Origin: Salegentibacter lacus
Lineage (GTDB): Bacteria > Bacteroidota > Bacteroidia > Flavobacteriales > Flavobacteriaceae
Length of the DNA stretch: 64,000 bases
Direction of reading: 5' to 3'
NCBI RefSeq assembly: GCF_020164555.1
Contig: NZ_JAIQZB010000010.1
Location: 100,459-164,458 of the forward strand
Shown: piece after piece, positions 28,478 through 37,852 of the stretch
Layout of the letters: each line of letters begins with the position of its first letter
Numbering within the stretch: position 1 is the stretch's first letter
Position numbers and translations under genes: made by a program
The notes under the pieces: generated by a model
What the model saw: the letters and a program-made list of their open reading frames with translations, nothing else
Told to the model about the DNA's origin: nothing
Databases searched by the model: none

Positions 28478-29248
28478 CTAAAAATCTGATTCCAGTTCCA
28501 CCAAAACAGGACAGTGATCGCTGTGTTTGGCCTCGGGTAATATAACGGCTCTTTTCAGTTTTTCTTGTAAAGGCTCGGCCACAAGATTATAATCTATACG
28601 CCAGCCTTTGTTGTTAGCACGGGCATTGGCTCGGTAACTCCACCAGGAATAGTTGTCGCCTTCTTCATTAAAATGTCTGAAAGAATCTATAAAGCCACTT
28701 TTCATAAAATTATCTATCCACTTTCGCTCTACCGGCAAGAATCCGGATGTATTTTTAAGTCGAACTGGATCGTGAATATCTATGGCTTCGTGGCAAATAT
28801 TATAGTCACCACAAATTATCAAATTGGGGAAATCCTGTTTTATTTCATCTACATATTTCTGAAAATCGTCCATAAATTGAAGCTTGTGCTCCAACCGCGC
28901 AATGTTAGTCCCCGAAGGTAAATACAAACTTATAATAGAAAAATCTTCGAAATCGGCACGAATAGTTCGGCCTTCAAAATCCATATAATCTATGCCGGTG
29001 CCGTATTCTATATGCAAAGGTTTGTGTTTGCTTAAAATCGCCACGCCGCTGTAGCCCTTCTTCTGCGCCGGATACCAATAATGATAAGGATAACCGGCTT
29101 CCTTAAAATCTTCGAGATCTAATTGATCGGGATTTGCTTTTATCTCCTGTAAACAAACCACATCTGGATTTGCCTGTTGCACCCAATCTAAAAAGCCTTT
29201 TCTTACGGCAGCTCTAATTCCGTTTACGTTATAGGAAATGATCTTCAT
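28478..29248 (-). CDS. xth: Exodeoxyribonuclease III
   Basis: AP endonuclease/3' exonuclease of base-excision repair, 256 residues. Motifs of the endonuclease-exonuclease-phosphatase fold are all present: SYNVNGIRA at the N-terminus, VCLQEIK (catalytic Glu), GDYNI and SDHCPV at the C-terminus. It has its own TATTTTTG box 16 nt upstream. Confidence 0.94.
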   Translation of the reverse strand: MKIISYNVNGIRAAVRKGFLDWVQQANPDVVCLQEIKANPDQLDLEDFKEAGYPYHYWYPAQKKGYSGVAILSKHKPLHIEYGTGIDYMDFEGRTIRADFEDFSIISLYLPSGTNIARLEHKLQFMDDFQKYVDEIKQDFPNLIICGDYNICHEAIDIHDPVRLKNTSGFLPVERKWIDNFMKSGFIDSFRHFNEEGDNYSWWSYRANARANNKGWRIDYNLVAEPLQEKLKRAVILPEAKHSDHCPVLVELESDF

Positions 29249-29264
29249 TTAAGTCAATTTTCCT

Positions 29265-29272
29265 CAAAAATA
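29265..29272 (-). promoter_or_regulatory. Candidate -7 box for the exonuclease III gene
   Basis: Reads TATTTTTG on the minus strand, 16 nt before the start codon, a spacing shared by several genes here. Confidence 0.45.
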
Positions 29273-29288
29273 AGGCTAAATGCAAGAT

Positions 29289-29840
29289 TTACAAGTTGGA
29301 TTTCTGAATTTCCAACAGCTTTTTTGCCTGCTGAAAATGCCTTTCTTCGTGAGCAAGAATAATTTTAAAAGCCGCATCAAGCTTATATACGATTTTAGGA
29401 TTTGCAGGGGAAGAAATTACTGCGTTTTGCTTCAACAGGTCTTCAGAGTCTAAAATTTTCTGTTTTAATTTTTCCTGATGTTCAATAAATCTGGCTAAAA
29501 TGTCTTTTGAAGCATTCTCTTCTGAAGGTTTCCAGATTGAGAATGTTTTGGTTTTTTTACTGCTATTAGGCTGAACCGATTTTAAGATCGCCTTTCCGAA
29601 AAATTTTACCAAAAATCCGAGTTTAGCTATAAATGGCTTTTTATAATCTTTATTCCGCAACCTGTTAATCATCGGGAAAAACGACTCATTTATTAAAATA
29701 AGATGCTCTAAATTTTGGGCAATACTCCAGGTATCGGCATTTAGTTTCCAATGAATTTCACGTTCATTAAGTTTGCCAAATACCTTTTTGAACTTTAAAG
29801 TAAGTTCATCCAGCCTGCGTGTAAATTCTTGCGTATACAC
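29289..29840 (-). CDS. DinB-like four-helix protein
   Basis: A 183-residue protein of the DinB/YfiT superfamily: N-terminal NADTWSIAQNLEHLI (candidate metal His near 46) and C-terminal AHEERHFQQAKKLL with further His residues. Members bind a divalent metal and often act as thiol transferases, but the role here is unknown. Confidence 0.8.
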   Translation of the reverse strand: MYTQEFTRRLDELTLKFKKVFGKLNEREIHWKLNADTWSIAQNLEHLILINESFFPMINRLRNKDYKKPFIAKLGFLVKFFGKAILKSVQPNSSKKTKTFSIWKPSEENASKDILARFIEHQEKLKQKILDSEDLLKQNAVISSPANPKIVYKLDAAFKIILAHEERHFQQAKKLLEIQKSNL

Positions 29841-29866
29841 CTGAAAAAATTATAACTAAAGAAATC

Positions 29867-32833
29867 CTATTCTACAATAAAGCGTTTTACCTTTCCTACT
29901 TCCCGCGTTCCCATTCTCACTAAATAAACTCCTCGCGCGGCGTAAGACATATCCAGCTCATACACATAACCGGTACCATTATTTTCTACCTGATTCTCTA
30001 ACATTTTTTGCCCTAAAATATTATGAACCGTAATTCTCAAAGTTTCTTCATAATCGGTTTCCATAATGACTCTATACTGCTTATTTTCTTCGGAAACTAC
30101 TACCAATTCAGCCTCGGTAAGAATAAAATCTTCGATATCTAAAGTAGAATCGGTAATATTTACTGAATAGTCGTGGGTAGTTCCATAATCCATTACTTCA
30201 CAGGGATTATTGAGATCTCCATCAAAACTGGTATCTCCGGCTCTTATTCGCATAAGATGTTGACCCAAAGATGCATCTGTAGGAATGCTAAAATTATAGG
30301 AATGCCAGGTATTAGCGGTAGGAATAACCTCTGAAGAGATTACTCGCTCCTCATCATCAAAAACGGCATCATCATTAAAATCTATCCACATCGAGAATTG
30401 TTCGTTCTCTTCTTCAGCAAAATGAGATTGCACCGAAACGGTAAATTCATCCTGGGAACGATCTAAATTAGCCGCAAGTCCAATAAAATCGGCGTAACCA
30501 TTTCCACAGGGAATTCGTTCATTGAGAACATCTTCTAATTCAAAAAATGAAATTCCATCACCAAAACTGCAATCAGATCCTTCGGGAATACAATTTAAAT
30601 TAGCTACAGATCTTACACTGGTATCATTACTTGCATCAAAATCATTTTCCAGCCGTGTCCCAGCGGTAATTCTATAACTTCCGGAAGGAGAAATATCCGC
30701 AGTCTGATTAAAAGTATAAACTTCAAGTCCTCCCACTTCAAGAGTACCATTAAAAACCTCCCTTACCGGCGTGTTATTTCCTACCTGGTAAAAAACCGGG
30801 ATATCCTGTTGTGGTTCACCTCCAAAATTTTCTATAGTCACGGTTAATTCTTCTGTATTTCCTAAACTTTCACCGGTTTGTGGAGAATCAATTGAGGTTA
30901 CTCCAACATCGTTTGGTGGTAAGTTTCGAACCGAAGCAATCAATGTATCATTTTCAATGTTTTCATCTCCTTCTAAATTTGTACTGAAAAGGAAGTCGTA
31001 GGTCTGCCCTACTTCAGAAAGATCGGCCGTTTCAGATAAAGTGAATTCTGCAGAACTGGTTGCAGGAAGGCTTTCTTCGAAAGTTTCAGTCACTTCGGGG
31101 CCACCATTAATGCTATAACTAACTTCAAAATTAGATTGTGCATTTCGGCCATAATTCCTGATTTTCACAATTATTTCTTCGTTTGTACCTAAACTTGCAT
31201 CCTGCGGACTAACCAAGGAAACCACCCCTAGATCATTATTAAAATCAGGAGCGATTTTAAAAACACCCACGTGATTTCTCCTCTCCTGGCCAACAAAATA
31301 CTCACCATTATGCCAAAAAGTGAGTCCGTCTGCAGCATCTACACTCAAATGCGCGTAATCCCCATATCTTGAATTGGGATTAGGACTTTCTCCTTCAATA
31401 ATATTTTGCTCTTCAATAGTCATAATTCCCGGCTCATCATTCAGGTATCTCCCAGTATAACGTAGAGATGGAAAAACAGGATTTTGTGGATTATCATTTA
31501 AAACGGTATAACCCAGGGCTATATTTCCTTCGGCATCCAGGCCAATACTTCCGCTAAAACGGTCACTATTATCCGGGGCATAAGTTCCTTCCTGGTAAAC
31601 ACTCCAGGGACCACCATCATTCTGCTGCCTTAACTCATACCATCTTATCCCCGCGTGTTCTGCTGCACTGGGATCTACATCCACCACAAAATTCATCACC
31701 ACGGCATTATAATTTGGAAATCGTCTGTAAGTAGTCATATACATCATTGTGGCCTGTAGCACATCAATTTCGGGAGTATCGTCACCCGGTTGGGATAGGT
31801 TTGAAAACGAGCCTCCATCAAATGTGGCAATAAACGGCGAAACACCTTCTGCAGCTCCTAATTCCTGAGATTCTGAAATCGTTGAAGCTGAAGGATTATT
31901 CCAATCTACATTTATAAGCCAGAGCTTTAAATGATCTTCATTAACTCCCGCCCAGGAATCGTCCTGAAGAAAAATTATTGGTGAATTTCCCCGTGGAGGC
32001 ATTTCTTCTCCAATCCCGGAAAACCCAGCCGGACTGTAAAATCCATTGGTTCTAATGCCAGGCAAAGGAAATGACATAATTTGAGCCGTTTCACCATTAA
32101 GCATTTGGTCTCTTTCTAAAGCATAAACCACCTGACTGGTGGCTGCAGTTCTTGAATTTTTATTAGTAGTAATATAATACCCATCTCCCCAAACCGAAAT
32201 TTTAGGATAATCTGGCAAAACACCATTTGTGGTAAAGCGATAGGTATACCATCCATCATTAATTGGATCTGGGCCTTGTGAGACAGCAATCAAAAAACTT
32301 TCAGGAGTATCACTAAACTGTGAAATTATAAATCTATCGGCAAAATCATCGTATAAAATAATAGGGTCCCCAAGCGTCTCATTGGTAAATTCTCCACCAA
32401 TACTGGCGAGAGAAGCGGGCTCCATAATTCTGTTTCCTGATTTATCGAAAATTGAAAAAGCCGAATTCCAACCGTTTACATAGTGGTTAGGGCCGGCAGC
32501 TCCAGTAGGATCTGTAGGTGTAGCTTGTGTAGAAGCAGCTTCAAAAGTAAAGTAAGGAGCTTTCACAGGGATTTCCCCCATTTTTTGCTGAAGTGCTTCA
32601 TCTTTGGTTTTTGGCAAACCTTTTCCCGGAACAATTTTATTAATTCCGCGATTCCTAGGATTGTAAATTTTGAATTCCTTTGCCGGAGGAATTAGTTTTC
32701 TTTTTGACATTGCAGAAGAAGGCACTGCTTTGGTAGAATCTATATAAACCGGGCCTGCAGTTTCTCTATCCTGCCCCAGAAATATAGAATGAAAACCAAA
32801 AATTAAAACTAAAAGGAATACAATTTTTTTCAT
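29867..32833 (-). CDS. Large secreted protein with T9SS sorting domain
   Basis: A 988-residue exported protein. Order: signal peptide (1-20), a large N-terminal region (about 85-540, beginning TPTDPTGAAGPNHYVNGW), two CARDB-like beta repeats (about 545-640 and 645-750, motif DVGVTSIDSPQ), a GEVED domain (about 815-895, with WIDFNDDAVFDDEERV), and a type-A T9SS C-terminal domain (about 915-988, ending GVYLVRMGTREVGKVKRFIVE-like). It should be exported by the type IX system and anchored or released at the cell surface. No catalytic motif was recognised; adhesion is one option. Confidence 0.85.
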   Translation of the reverse strand: MKKIVFLLVLIFGFHSIFLGQDRETAGPVYIDSTKAVPSSAMSKRKLIPPAKEFKIYNPRNRGINKIVPGKGLPKTKDEALQQKMGEIPVKAPYFTFEAASTQATPTDPTGAAGPNHYVNGWNSAFSIFDKSGNRIMEPASLASIGGEFTNETLGDPIILYDDFADRFIISQFSDTPESFLIAVSQGPDPINDGWYTYRFTTNGVLPDYPKISVWGDGYYITTNKNSRTAATSQVVYALERDQMLNGETAQIMSFPLPGIRTNGFYSPAGFSGIGEEMPPRGNSPIIFLQDDSWAGVNEDHLKLWLINVDWNNPSASTISESQELGAAEGVSPFIATFDGGSFSNLSQPGDDTPEIDVLQATMMYMTTYRRFPNYNAVVMNFVVDVDPSAAEHAGIRWYELRQQNDGGPWSVYQEGTYAPDNSDRFSGSIGLDAEGNIALGYTVLNDNPQNPVFPSLRYTGRYLNDEPGIMTIEEQNIIEGESPNPNSRYGDYAHLSVDAADGLTFWHNGEYFVGQERRNHVGVFKIAPDFNNDLGVVSLVSPQDASLGTNEEIIVKIRNYGRNAQSNFEVSYSINGGPEVTETFEESLPATSSAEFTLSETADLSEVGQTYDFLFSTNLEGDENIENDTLIASVRNLPPNDVGVTSIDSPQTGESLGNTEELTVTIENFGGEPQQDIPVFYQVGNNTPVREVFNGTLEVGGLEVYTFNQTADISPSGSYRITAGTRLENDFDASNDTSVRSVANLNCIPEGSDCSFGDGISFFELEDVLNERIPCGNGYADFIGLAANLDRSQDEFTVSVQSHFAEEENEQFSMWIDFNDDAVFDDEERVISSEVIPTANTWHSYNFSIPTDASLGQHLMRIRAGDTSFDGDLNNPCEVMDYGTTHDYSVNITDSTLDIEDFILTEAELVVVSEENKQYRVIMETDYEETLRITVHNILGQKMLENQVENNGTGYVYELDMSYAARGVYLVRMGTREVGKVKRFIVE

Positions 32834-32891
32834 TTTTACGCGACTTCTTCTTTTACTTTCTAAAAATAATGATTCTATGCTTATCTAAAAC

Positions 32892-32926
32892 AAAAGGAGC
32901 GATTAAGTTGATTAACCGCTCCTTTT
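32892..32926. terminator. Terminator after the glycyl-tRNA synthetase gene
   Basis: 10-bp perfect arms AAAAGGAGCG and CGCTCCTTTT with a 15-nt loop, located 26 bp past the stop. Confidence 0.85.
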
Positions 32927-32951
32927 TGTAATTTTAAAAAACACTTCTTAT

Positions 32952-34490
32952 TTATTTCTTCATCCAGGTCTTGAAATCCACTTCCTGTTGAATGAGTGTT
33001 TTAAGTTCTGTAATGTCCACACGTTTTTGCTCCATAGTGTCGCGATAACGCACAGTCACCTTTTTGTCTTCCAGCGAATCGTGATCTACGGTAATACAAA
33101 GTGGTGTTCCCGCTGCATCTTGCCTACGGTACCTGCGTCCAATTGCATCTTTTTCGTCATACTGCACCCTAAAATCCCATTTTAATTCTTCAATGATTTC
33201 ATGGGCAAGCTCGGGTAAACCGTCTTTCTTCACTAACGGAAGAACCGCAGCCTTGGTAGGTGCCAGTACTGCTGGTAATTTCAAGACAGTTCTTGTTGTT
33301 CCGCCATCTAATTCTTCTTCTTTTAATGAAGCTGAAAAGACCGCTAAAAACATTCTGTCTAAACCAATTGAAGTTTCAATTACATAAGGCACGTAATTTT
33401 CTTTCATTTCAGGATCGAAAAAACGTAATTTTTTTCCTGAATGTTCTTCGTGTGCTTTAAGGTCAAAGTCTGTTCTGGAATGAATTCCTTCTAATTCTTT
33501 AAATCCAAAAGGAAAATTAAATTCTATATCGGTAGCGGCATTAGCATAATGCGCCATTTTTTCGTGATCGTGAAAACGATAATTTTCTTCGCCTAGTCCA
33601 AGTGAAGCGTGCCATTTTTGGCGGGTTTCTTTCCAGTGCTCAAACCATTTAAGTTCTTCGCCGGGACGCACAAAAAATTGCATTTCCATTTGTTCAAATT
33701 CCCGCTGGCGGAATATAAATTGTCTCGCTACAATTTCATTTCTAAATGCTTTTCCTATTTGCGCAATTCCAAAAGGAATTTTCATCCTCCCGGTTTTTTG
33801 CACGTTAGAAAAGTTCACGAAAATTCCCTGAGCGGTTTCAGGTCGTAAATATAGATCTGTGGCAGAATCGGCTGAAGCTCCCAGTTTGGTCCCAAACATC
33901 AGATTGAACTGTTTTACATCGGTCCAGTTTCTGGATCCGGTTTCAGGGCAGGCGATTTCCAACTCTTCAATTAACGCCTTTACATCAGCTAAATTTTCGT
34001 CGGTAAGTGATTTTGCAAGGCGCTCAAGAATTTCTTTTTCTTCCTTTTTATAACGAATTACCCGCGGATTGGTCGTTACAAATTCTTCTTCATCAAACTT
34101 ATCGCCAAAACGTTTCTTTGCCTTTGCAATTTCCTTCTGTGCTTTTTGATTGATTTTTTCAGCATAATCTTCAACCAAAACATCGGCACGGTAGCGCTTT
34201 TTAGAATCTTTATTATCAATTAAAGGATCGTTGAATGCATCTACGTGTCCAGAAGCCTTCCAGGTGGTTGGGTGCATTAAGATTGCTGCATCTAAACCTA
34301 CTATGTTCTGGTGCAGTTGCACCATACTTTTCCACCAGTAATCTTTGATGTTTTTCTTTAATTCGGCCCCATTTTGCCCGTAATCATAAACGGCGCTAAG
34401 TCCGTCGTATATTTCACTCGATGCAAAAATATACCCATACTCTTTAGCATGGGATATTACATTTTTAAAAAAGTCTTCTTGTTTTGCCAT
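32952..34490 (-). CDS. glyS: Glycine-tRNA ligase (alpha2 type)
   Basis: Class-II synthetase charging tRNA-Gly. The single-chain, 512-residue form shows LRPETAQGIFVNF, RNEIVARQFIFRQREFEQME and C-terminal GIGRRYRRQDAAGTP-like anticodon-binding blocks, unlike the E. coli alpha2-beta2 enzyme. This dimeric form is the one used in Bacteroidota. Symbol given by common usage. A TATTTTTG box lies only 4 bp before the ATG. Confidence 0.95.
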   Translation of the reverse strand: MAKQEDFFKNVISHAKEYGYIFASSEIYDGLSAVYDYGQNGAELKKNIKDYWWKSMVQLHQNIVGLDAAILMHPTTWKASGHVDAFNDPLIDNKDSKKRYRADVLVEDYAEKINQKAQKEIAKAKKRFGDKFDEEEFVTTNPRVIRYKKEEKEILERLAKSLTDENLADVKALIEELEIACPETGSRNWTDVKQFNLMFGTKLGASADSATDLYLRPETAQGIFVNFSNVQKTGRMKIPFGIAQIGKAFRNEIVARQFIFRQREFEQMEMQFFVRPGEELKWFEHWKETRQKWHASLGLGEENYRFHDHEKMAHYANAATDIEFNFPFGFKELEGIHSRTDFDLKAHEEHSGKKLRFFDPEMKENYVPYVIETSIGLDRMFLAVFSASLKEEELDGGTTRTVLKLPAVLAPTKAAVLPLVKKDGLPELAHEIIEELKWDFRVQYDEKDAIGRRYRRQDAAGTPLCITVDHDSLEDKKVTVRYRDTMEQKRVDITELKTLIQQEVDFKTWMKK

Positions 34491-34494
34491 AGCG

Positions 34495-34502
34495 CAAAAA
34501 TA
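34495..34502 (-). promoter_or_regulatory. Candidate -7 box abutting the glyS start codon
   Basis: TATTTTTG on the minus strand, then 4 nt, then ATG. If used, the mRNA would start at or near the start codon (leaderless). It could be a chance match. Confidence 0.3.
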
Positions 34503-34508
34503 AAAAAA

Positions 34509-34532
34509 CCGCCCTGATAAACAGCAGGGCGG
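34509..34532 (-). terminator. Terminator after the coiled-coil membrane protein gene
   Basis: GC-rich perfect arms CCGCCCTG and CAGGGCGG with an 8-nt loop, and an A-run on the plus strand that gives a U-run in the minus transcript. Confidence 0.85.
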
Positions 34533-34553
34533 CCTTTGAAATTTAGGTTTTAA

Positions 34554-35438
34554 TTATCTTAAGTTAAATGAGGCAGTTCCCAGTAAAGTTGCATCAGCAT
34601 AAATATACACTTTATAGGTGCCTTCCAGTAATTTATCTTCGTTGGTATTGGCCAGCAAACACACATCCAATTCATTGTTTTCGTAATAAACTTTTGAAGC
34701 TGCGCTATAAACCATAGCACCTCCTTCATGTTCTACCACAATTTCATCACCTACAAGTTCATTTTCAGGATTATAAACCTGTACATACATATCTCTTTCA
34801 CCCGGACCTGCAAGGTCATTGGCGGTAATAGTAAAACAAGTCCTGATTTGATCTATTCTTCCGGTTCGGTCGTTTTCTACCAGCTTTCCACTATTTCTTA
34901 CAATTACCCCTTCGCCACGAAGATTTGTAACTTTAAGCTGTGCTGCACGATCTACCTTATTAGAAAGATCCTGGTTTGTAGTTTGTAAAGAATCAGAAAC
35001 TCTTGTTCTTTCCTGAAGAATCACATTAGTACTATCTAAAGTTTGAGACATCATTTGGTTTTGACGATTCAAACTATCTACCACTCTAAACAAACGATCC
35101 TTTTCTGATTTCAGATTGCTAATTTCACGGCGATAACGTGAAATTAATACCAGGTTGGCTTCATTGTCTTCTACTGAATCCAGCAAACGCTCAATTCGGT
35201 TTCTGGCATCTACCAGGTTTTGATCCATTACCTGATTTTCATCTATGGCTTCATCATATTTAATGATTAAATCGTTAAGTTCGTCCTCTATCACCTCTTT
35301 TTCTTTGGTGAGGATAGCCTTATTTTCCTTCTCTTCGTTATAGAATTTAATTGTATAGATACCTAAGGCCAGTAAAGCCACAGCTAAAACTCCGGTTAAA
35401 ATTTTAAGCGCGGTGTTGTTTTTCTTTTCGGTCATCAT
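34554..35438 (-). CDS. Coiled-coil inner-membrane protein of unknown function
   Basis: 294 residues: short cytoplasmic start, one membrane helix (about 11-28), a long coiled coil (about 33-165; many SLNRQNQ/DSL heptads), then a beta-rich C-terminal domain (about 170-294) with TNLRGEGVIVRNSGK and CFTITANDLAGPGERDMYV. The architecture suggests a periplasmic protein anchored to the inner membrane. I recognise it as a common flavobacterial type but no function is known to me. Met-2 is an equally good start. Confidence 0.75.
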   Translation of the reverse strand: MMTEKKNNTALKILTGVLAVALLALGIYTIKFYNEEKENKAILTKEKEVIEDELNDLIIKYDEAIDENQVMDQNLVDARNRIERLLDSVEDNEANLVLISRYRREISNLKSEKDRLFRVVDSLNRQNQMMSQTLDSTNVILQERTRVSDSLQTTNQDLSNKVDRAAQLKVTNLRGEGVIVRNSGKLVENDRTGRIDQIRTCFTITANDLAGPGERDMYVQVYNPENELVGDEIVVEHEGGAMVYSAASKVYYENNELDVCLLANTNEDKLLEGTYKVYIYADATLLGTASFNLR

Positions 35439-35444
35439 TTTAAT

Positions 35445-35452
35445 TAATTTTG
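35445..35452 (+). promoter_or_regulatory. Candidate -7 box for comF
   Basis: TAATTTTG, 47 nt before the comF ATG, in the divergent gap with the coiled-coil gene. Confidence 0.35.
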
Positions 35453-35499
35453 TTTGTAAATTTAGGAGTTTATTAAGGTAAAGCGTAAGGACTTAACAA

Positions 35500-36180
35500 A
35501 TGTTTCACGATTTAGCCAACCTATTCTATCCAAAAATATGCAATTGCTGCGACAGCCCATTATTAAAGGCCGAAAAAGTGATTTGCACTTCCTGTTTGCA
35601 TCAACTCCCAACTACTAATTATCACCTTGATAACGAAAATGCAACCAAAAAAGTATTTTATGCCCGCCTTCACCTTGAAAATGCAACTTCCTTGCTCTAT
35701 TTTAAAAAGAAAGGCATAGTGCAAAACCTTATACACAACCTTAAATATAAAAAACAAGAAGACGTTGGGATTTTCCTCGGAAACTGGCTTGGAGAGGAAC
35801 TGGAATCGCATTCCGGCTTTAAAAAAATTGACTGTGTAATACCCGTACCTCTTCATCGTAGAAAATTAAAGCAAAGAGGTTTCAACCAGGTAACCGGATT
35901 TGGAAAAGAACTCGCTAAAAAATTAGATGCCAAATTTATTGAAGACGTGCTGGTAAAAAAGTCGGCTTCACGCACCCAGACTTTTAAAAAACGTTTGGGA
36001 AGATGGGGAAGTATAGACGAAAGTTTTATGATAGAAAATCCTGAAAAACTGGAAAACAATCATCTCTTGCTGGTAGATGATTTGGTTACTACCGGCGCAA
36101 CTCTTGAAGCCTGCGGAAATAAACTCCTTCAAATAAAAAACACCAAATTAAGTATCGCGACTATGGCAATTACAGATTGA
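35500..36180 (+). CDS. comF: ComF family phosphoribosyltransferase-like protein
   Basis: Cys-rich N-terminus (C14, C16, C17, C29, C32) forming a likely zinc finger, then a type-I phosphoribosyltransferase fold with the PRPP motif LLVDDLVTTGAT near 189-200. ComF takes part in DNA uptake during transformation in some bacteria. 226 residues, normal length. No other competence genes are nearby. Confidence 0.93.
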   Translation: MFHDLANLFYPKICNCCDSPLLKAEKVICTSCLHQLPTTNYHLDNENATKKVFYARLHLENATSLLYFKKKGIVQNLIHNLKYKKQEDVGIFLGNWLGEELESHSGFKKIDCVIPVPLHRRKLKQRGFNQVTGFGKELAKKLDAKFIEDVLVKKSASRTQTFKKRLGRWGSIDESFMIENPEKLENNHLLLVDDLVTTGATLEACGNKLLQIKNTKLSIATMAITD

Positions 36181-36238
36181 TACCCGCGTTAAAACCTAAA
36201 ATAATTGTTTCTTTGCTTTTAGATTTCATTTATAAATT

Positions 36239-37852
36239 ATGCTGAAACGAATTCCAGGAATTTTACTTGTTGCCGCTCTACTTCTGCTATGTGTGCAATG
36301 TGCCAAGAAAGGAATGCCAGAAGGTGGTCCCAAAGATGAAGAACCGCCAAAATTTATAAGGGCAAATCCTGAAAATTACAATACTAATTTCTCTGCAGAT
36401 GAAATCAGGATTTTTTTCAATGAATACGTGAAATTAGAAGACGCGCGTCAGCAAATAGTGATTTCACCACCAATAGAACCACGCCCAAGCATTATGCCTA
36501 TGGGAACGGCGCGTAAAGATGTGCGTATCCAGAACCTGGATTCCCTTCAGGAAAATACTACCTATACCATTAATTTTGGGAAAAGTATTGTAGATAATAA
36601 CGAGGGCAACCCGTTACCCTATTTTAAGTACGTTTTCTCTACCGGTGATTATCTGGATTCGTTGAAAATCTCCGGAACTATAAAAGACGCTTATTTAAAA
36701 GCCCCAAACGAATTTATTTCTATTTTTTTATATGAAGTAGATTCAACTTTTTCAGATTCTCTGGTTTATAAGGAAACTCCAAGATATATCACCTATACTT
36801 TAGACAGTAGTGTAAATTTTGAACTCGAAAATCTTAAGGAAGGTACCTACCAGATACTTGCCGTTGAAGACAAAAACGATAATTATAACTTTAATCCGAA
36901 AAATGAAAAAATAGGTTTCGTCGAGAATTATGTTACCCTACCTACAGATTCTACTTATCAAATAACCATTTTTAAGGAAGAACTGGAGTTTGAAGCCGAA
37001 AGACCTAAACTCTTAAAAGGAAATCAAATCTTATTTGGGTATCAAGGGAACAAAGGAGTAGATAGTGTAGAAATCAACTTACTAACCCCAGAACCGGAAG
37101 GTTTTAAATCGCGAATAGTAAAAGATAGTAAAACCGATACCCTTTACTACTGGTATAATATTCGTCCCGAGAACGACAGTCTTTCTTTTGAGGTAGTAAG
37201 CCCAACCCGTCGGGACACTCTGTTTACAAAAATAGCGGAAGCCGCACGTGATTCTTTAAATATTACTACAGAGCCTTCAGGCGGTATTGAGTTTGACCAG
37301 GATTTTAAACTGAAGGCAAATACGCCAATTACAGAGTTTAATCAGGATCTAATTAGCATTCGTGATGGAGATTCTGTTATAGTTCCATTTAATGCTGAAA
37401 TGCGCCGCCTTGAAAACGAAATTGTAATATCTTTTGAAAAAGAAGAAAGCACCGATTATCGCGTAACTGCTTTACCGGGAGCCATTACCGATCTTTTTGA
37501 AGAAACCAACGACACCCTTCAACAGAGTTTAAATACTAAGTCTTATGCAGATTATGGTAGCATTATTTTAACGCTTCAAAATGTGAATCGTTTTCCGCTG
37601 CTGGTTCAACTCACTAATGAAAAAGGTGAAGTACAGGCCGAAAAATATTCTAACGGTGATACTAATTTACATTTCAGATTTTTAAAGCCCGGAAAATATC
37701 TTATTCGGGTTATTTTTGATAATAATGAAAATCGAAAATGGGACACCGGGAATTATCTAAAGAAAATTCAGCCTGAAGAAATCCAATATTACCGGGATAC
37801 CATAGATGTAAGGTCTAACTGGGATATGCCAAAGACTTTTACTTTAGAGTAA
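36239..37852 (+). CDS. Ig-like domain lipoprotein
   Basis: 537-residue lipoprotein, lipobox around VQCAKKG (Cys21). Residues about 35-130 form a bacterial Ig-like (Big_5/SbsA type) domain with PPKFIRANPENYNTN. The remainder is beta-rich, with a segment like a carboxypeptidase-regulatory fold (KEGTYQILAVEDKNDNYNFNP). Typical of Bacteroidota, function unknown. Its last 14 bp overlap the converging omega-amidase gene. Confidence 0.82.
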   Translation: MLKRIPGILLVAALLLLCVQCAKKGMPEGGPKDEEPPKFIRANPENYNTNFSADEIRIFFNEYVKLEDARQQIVISPPIEPRPSIMPMGTARKDVRIQNLDSLQENTTYTINFGKSIVDNNEGNPLPYFKYVFSTGDYLDSLKISGTIKDAYLKAPNEFISIFLYEVDSTFSDSLVYKETPRYITYTLDSSVNFELENLKEGTYQILAVEDKNDNYNFNPKNEKIGFVENYVTLPTDSTYQITIFKEELEFEAERPKLLKGNQILFGYQGNKGVDSVEINLLTPEPEGFKSRIVKDSKTDTLYYWYNIRPENDSLSFEVVSPTRRDTLFTKIAEAARDSLNITTEPSGGIEFDQDFKLKANTPITEFNQDLISIRDGDSVIVPFNAEMRRLENEIVISFEKEESTDYRVTALPGAITDLFEETNDTLQQSLNTKSYADYGSIILTLQNVNRFPLLVQLTNEKGEVQAEKYSNGDTNLHFRFLKPGKYLIRVIFDNNENRKWDTGNYLKKIQPEEIQYYRDTIDVRSNWDMPKTFTLE

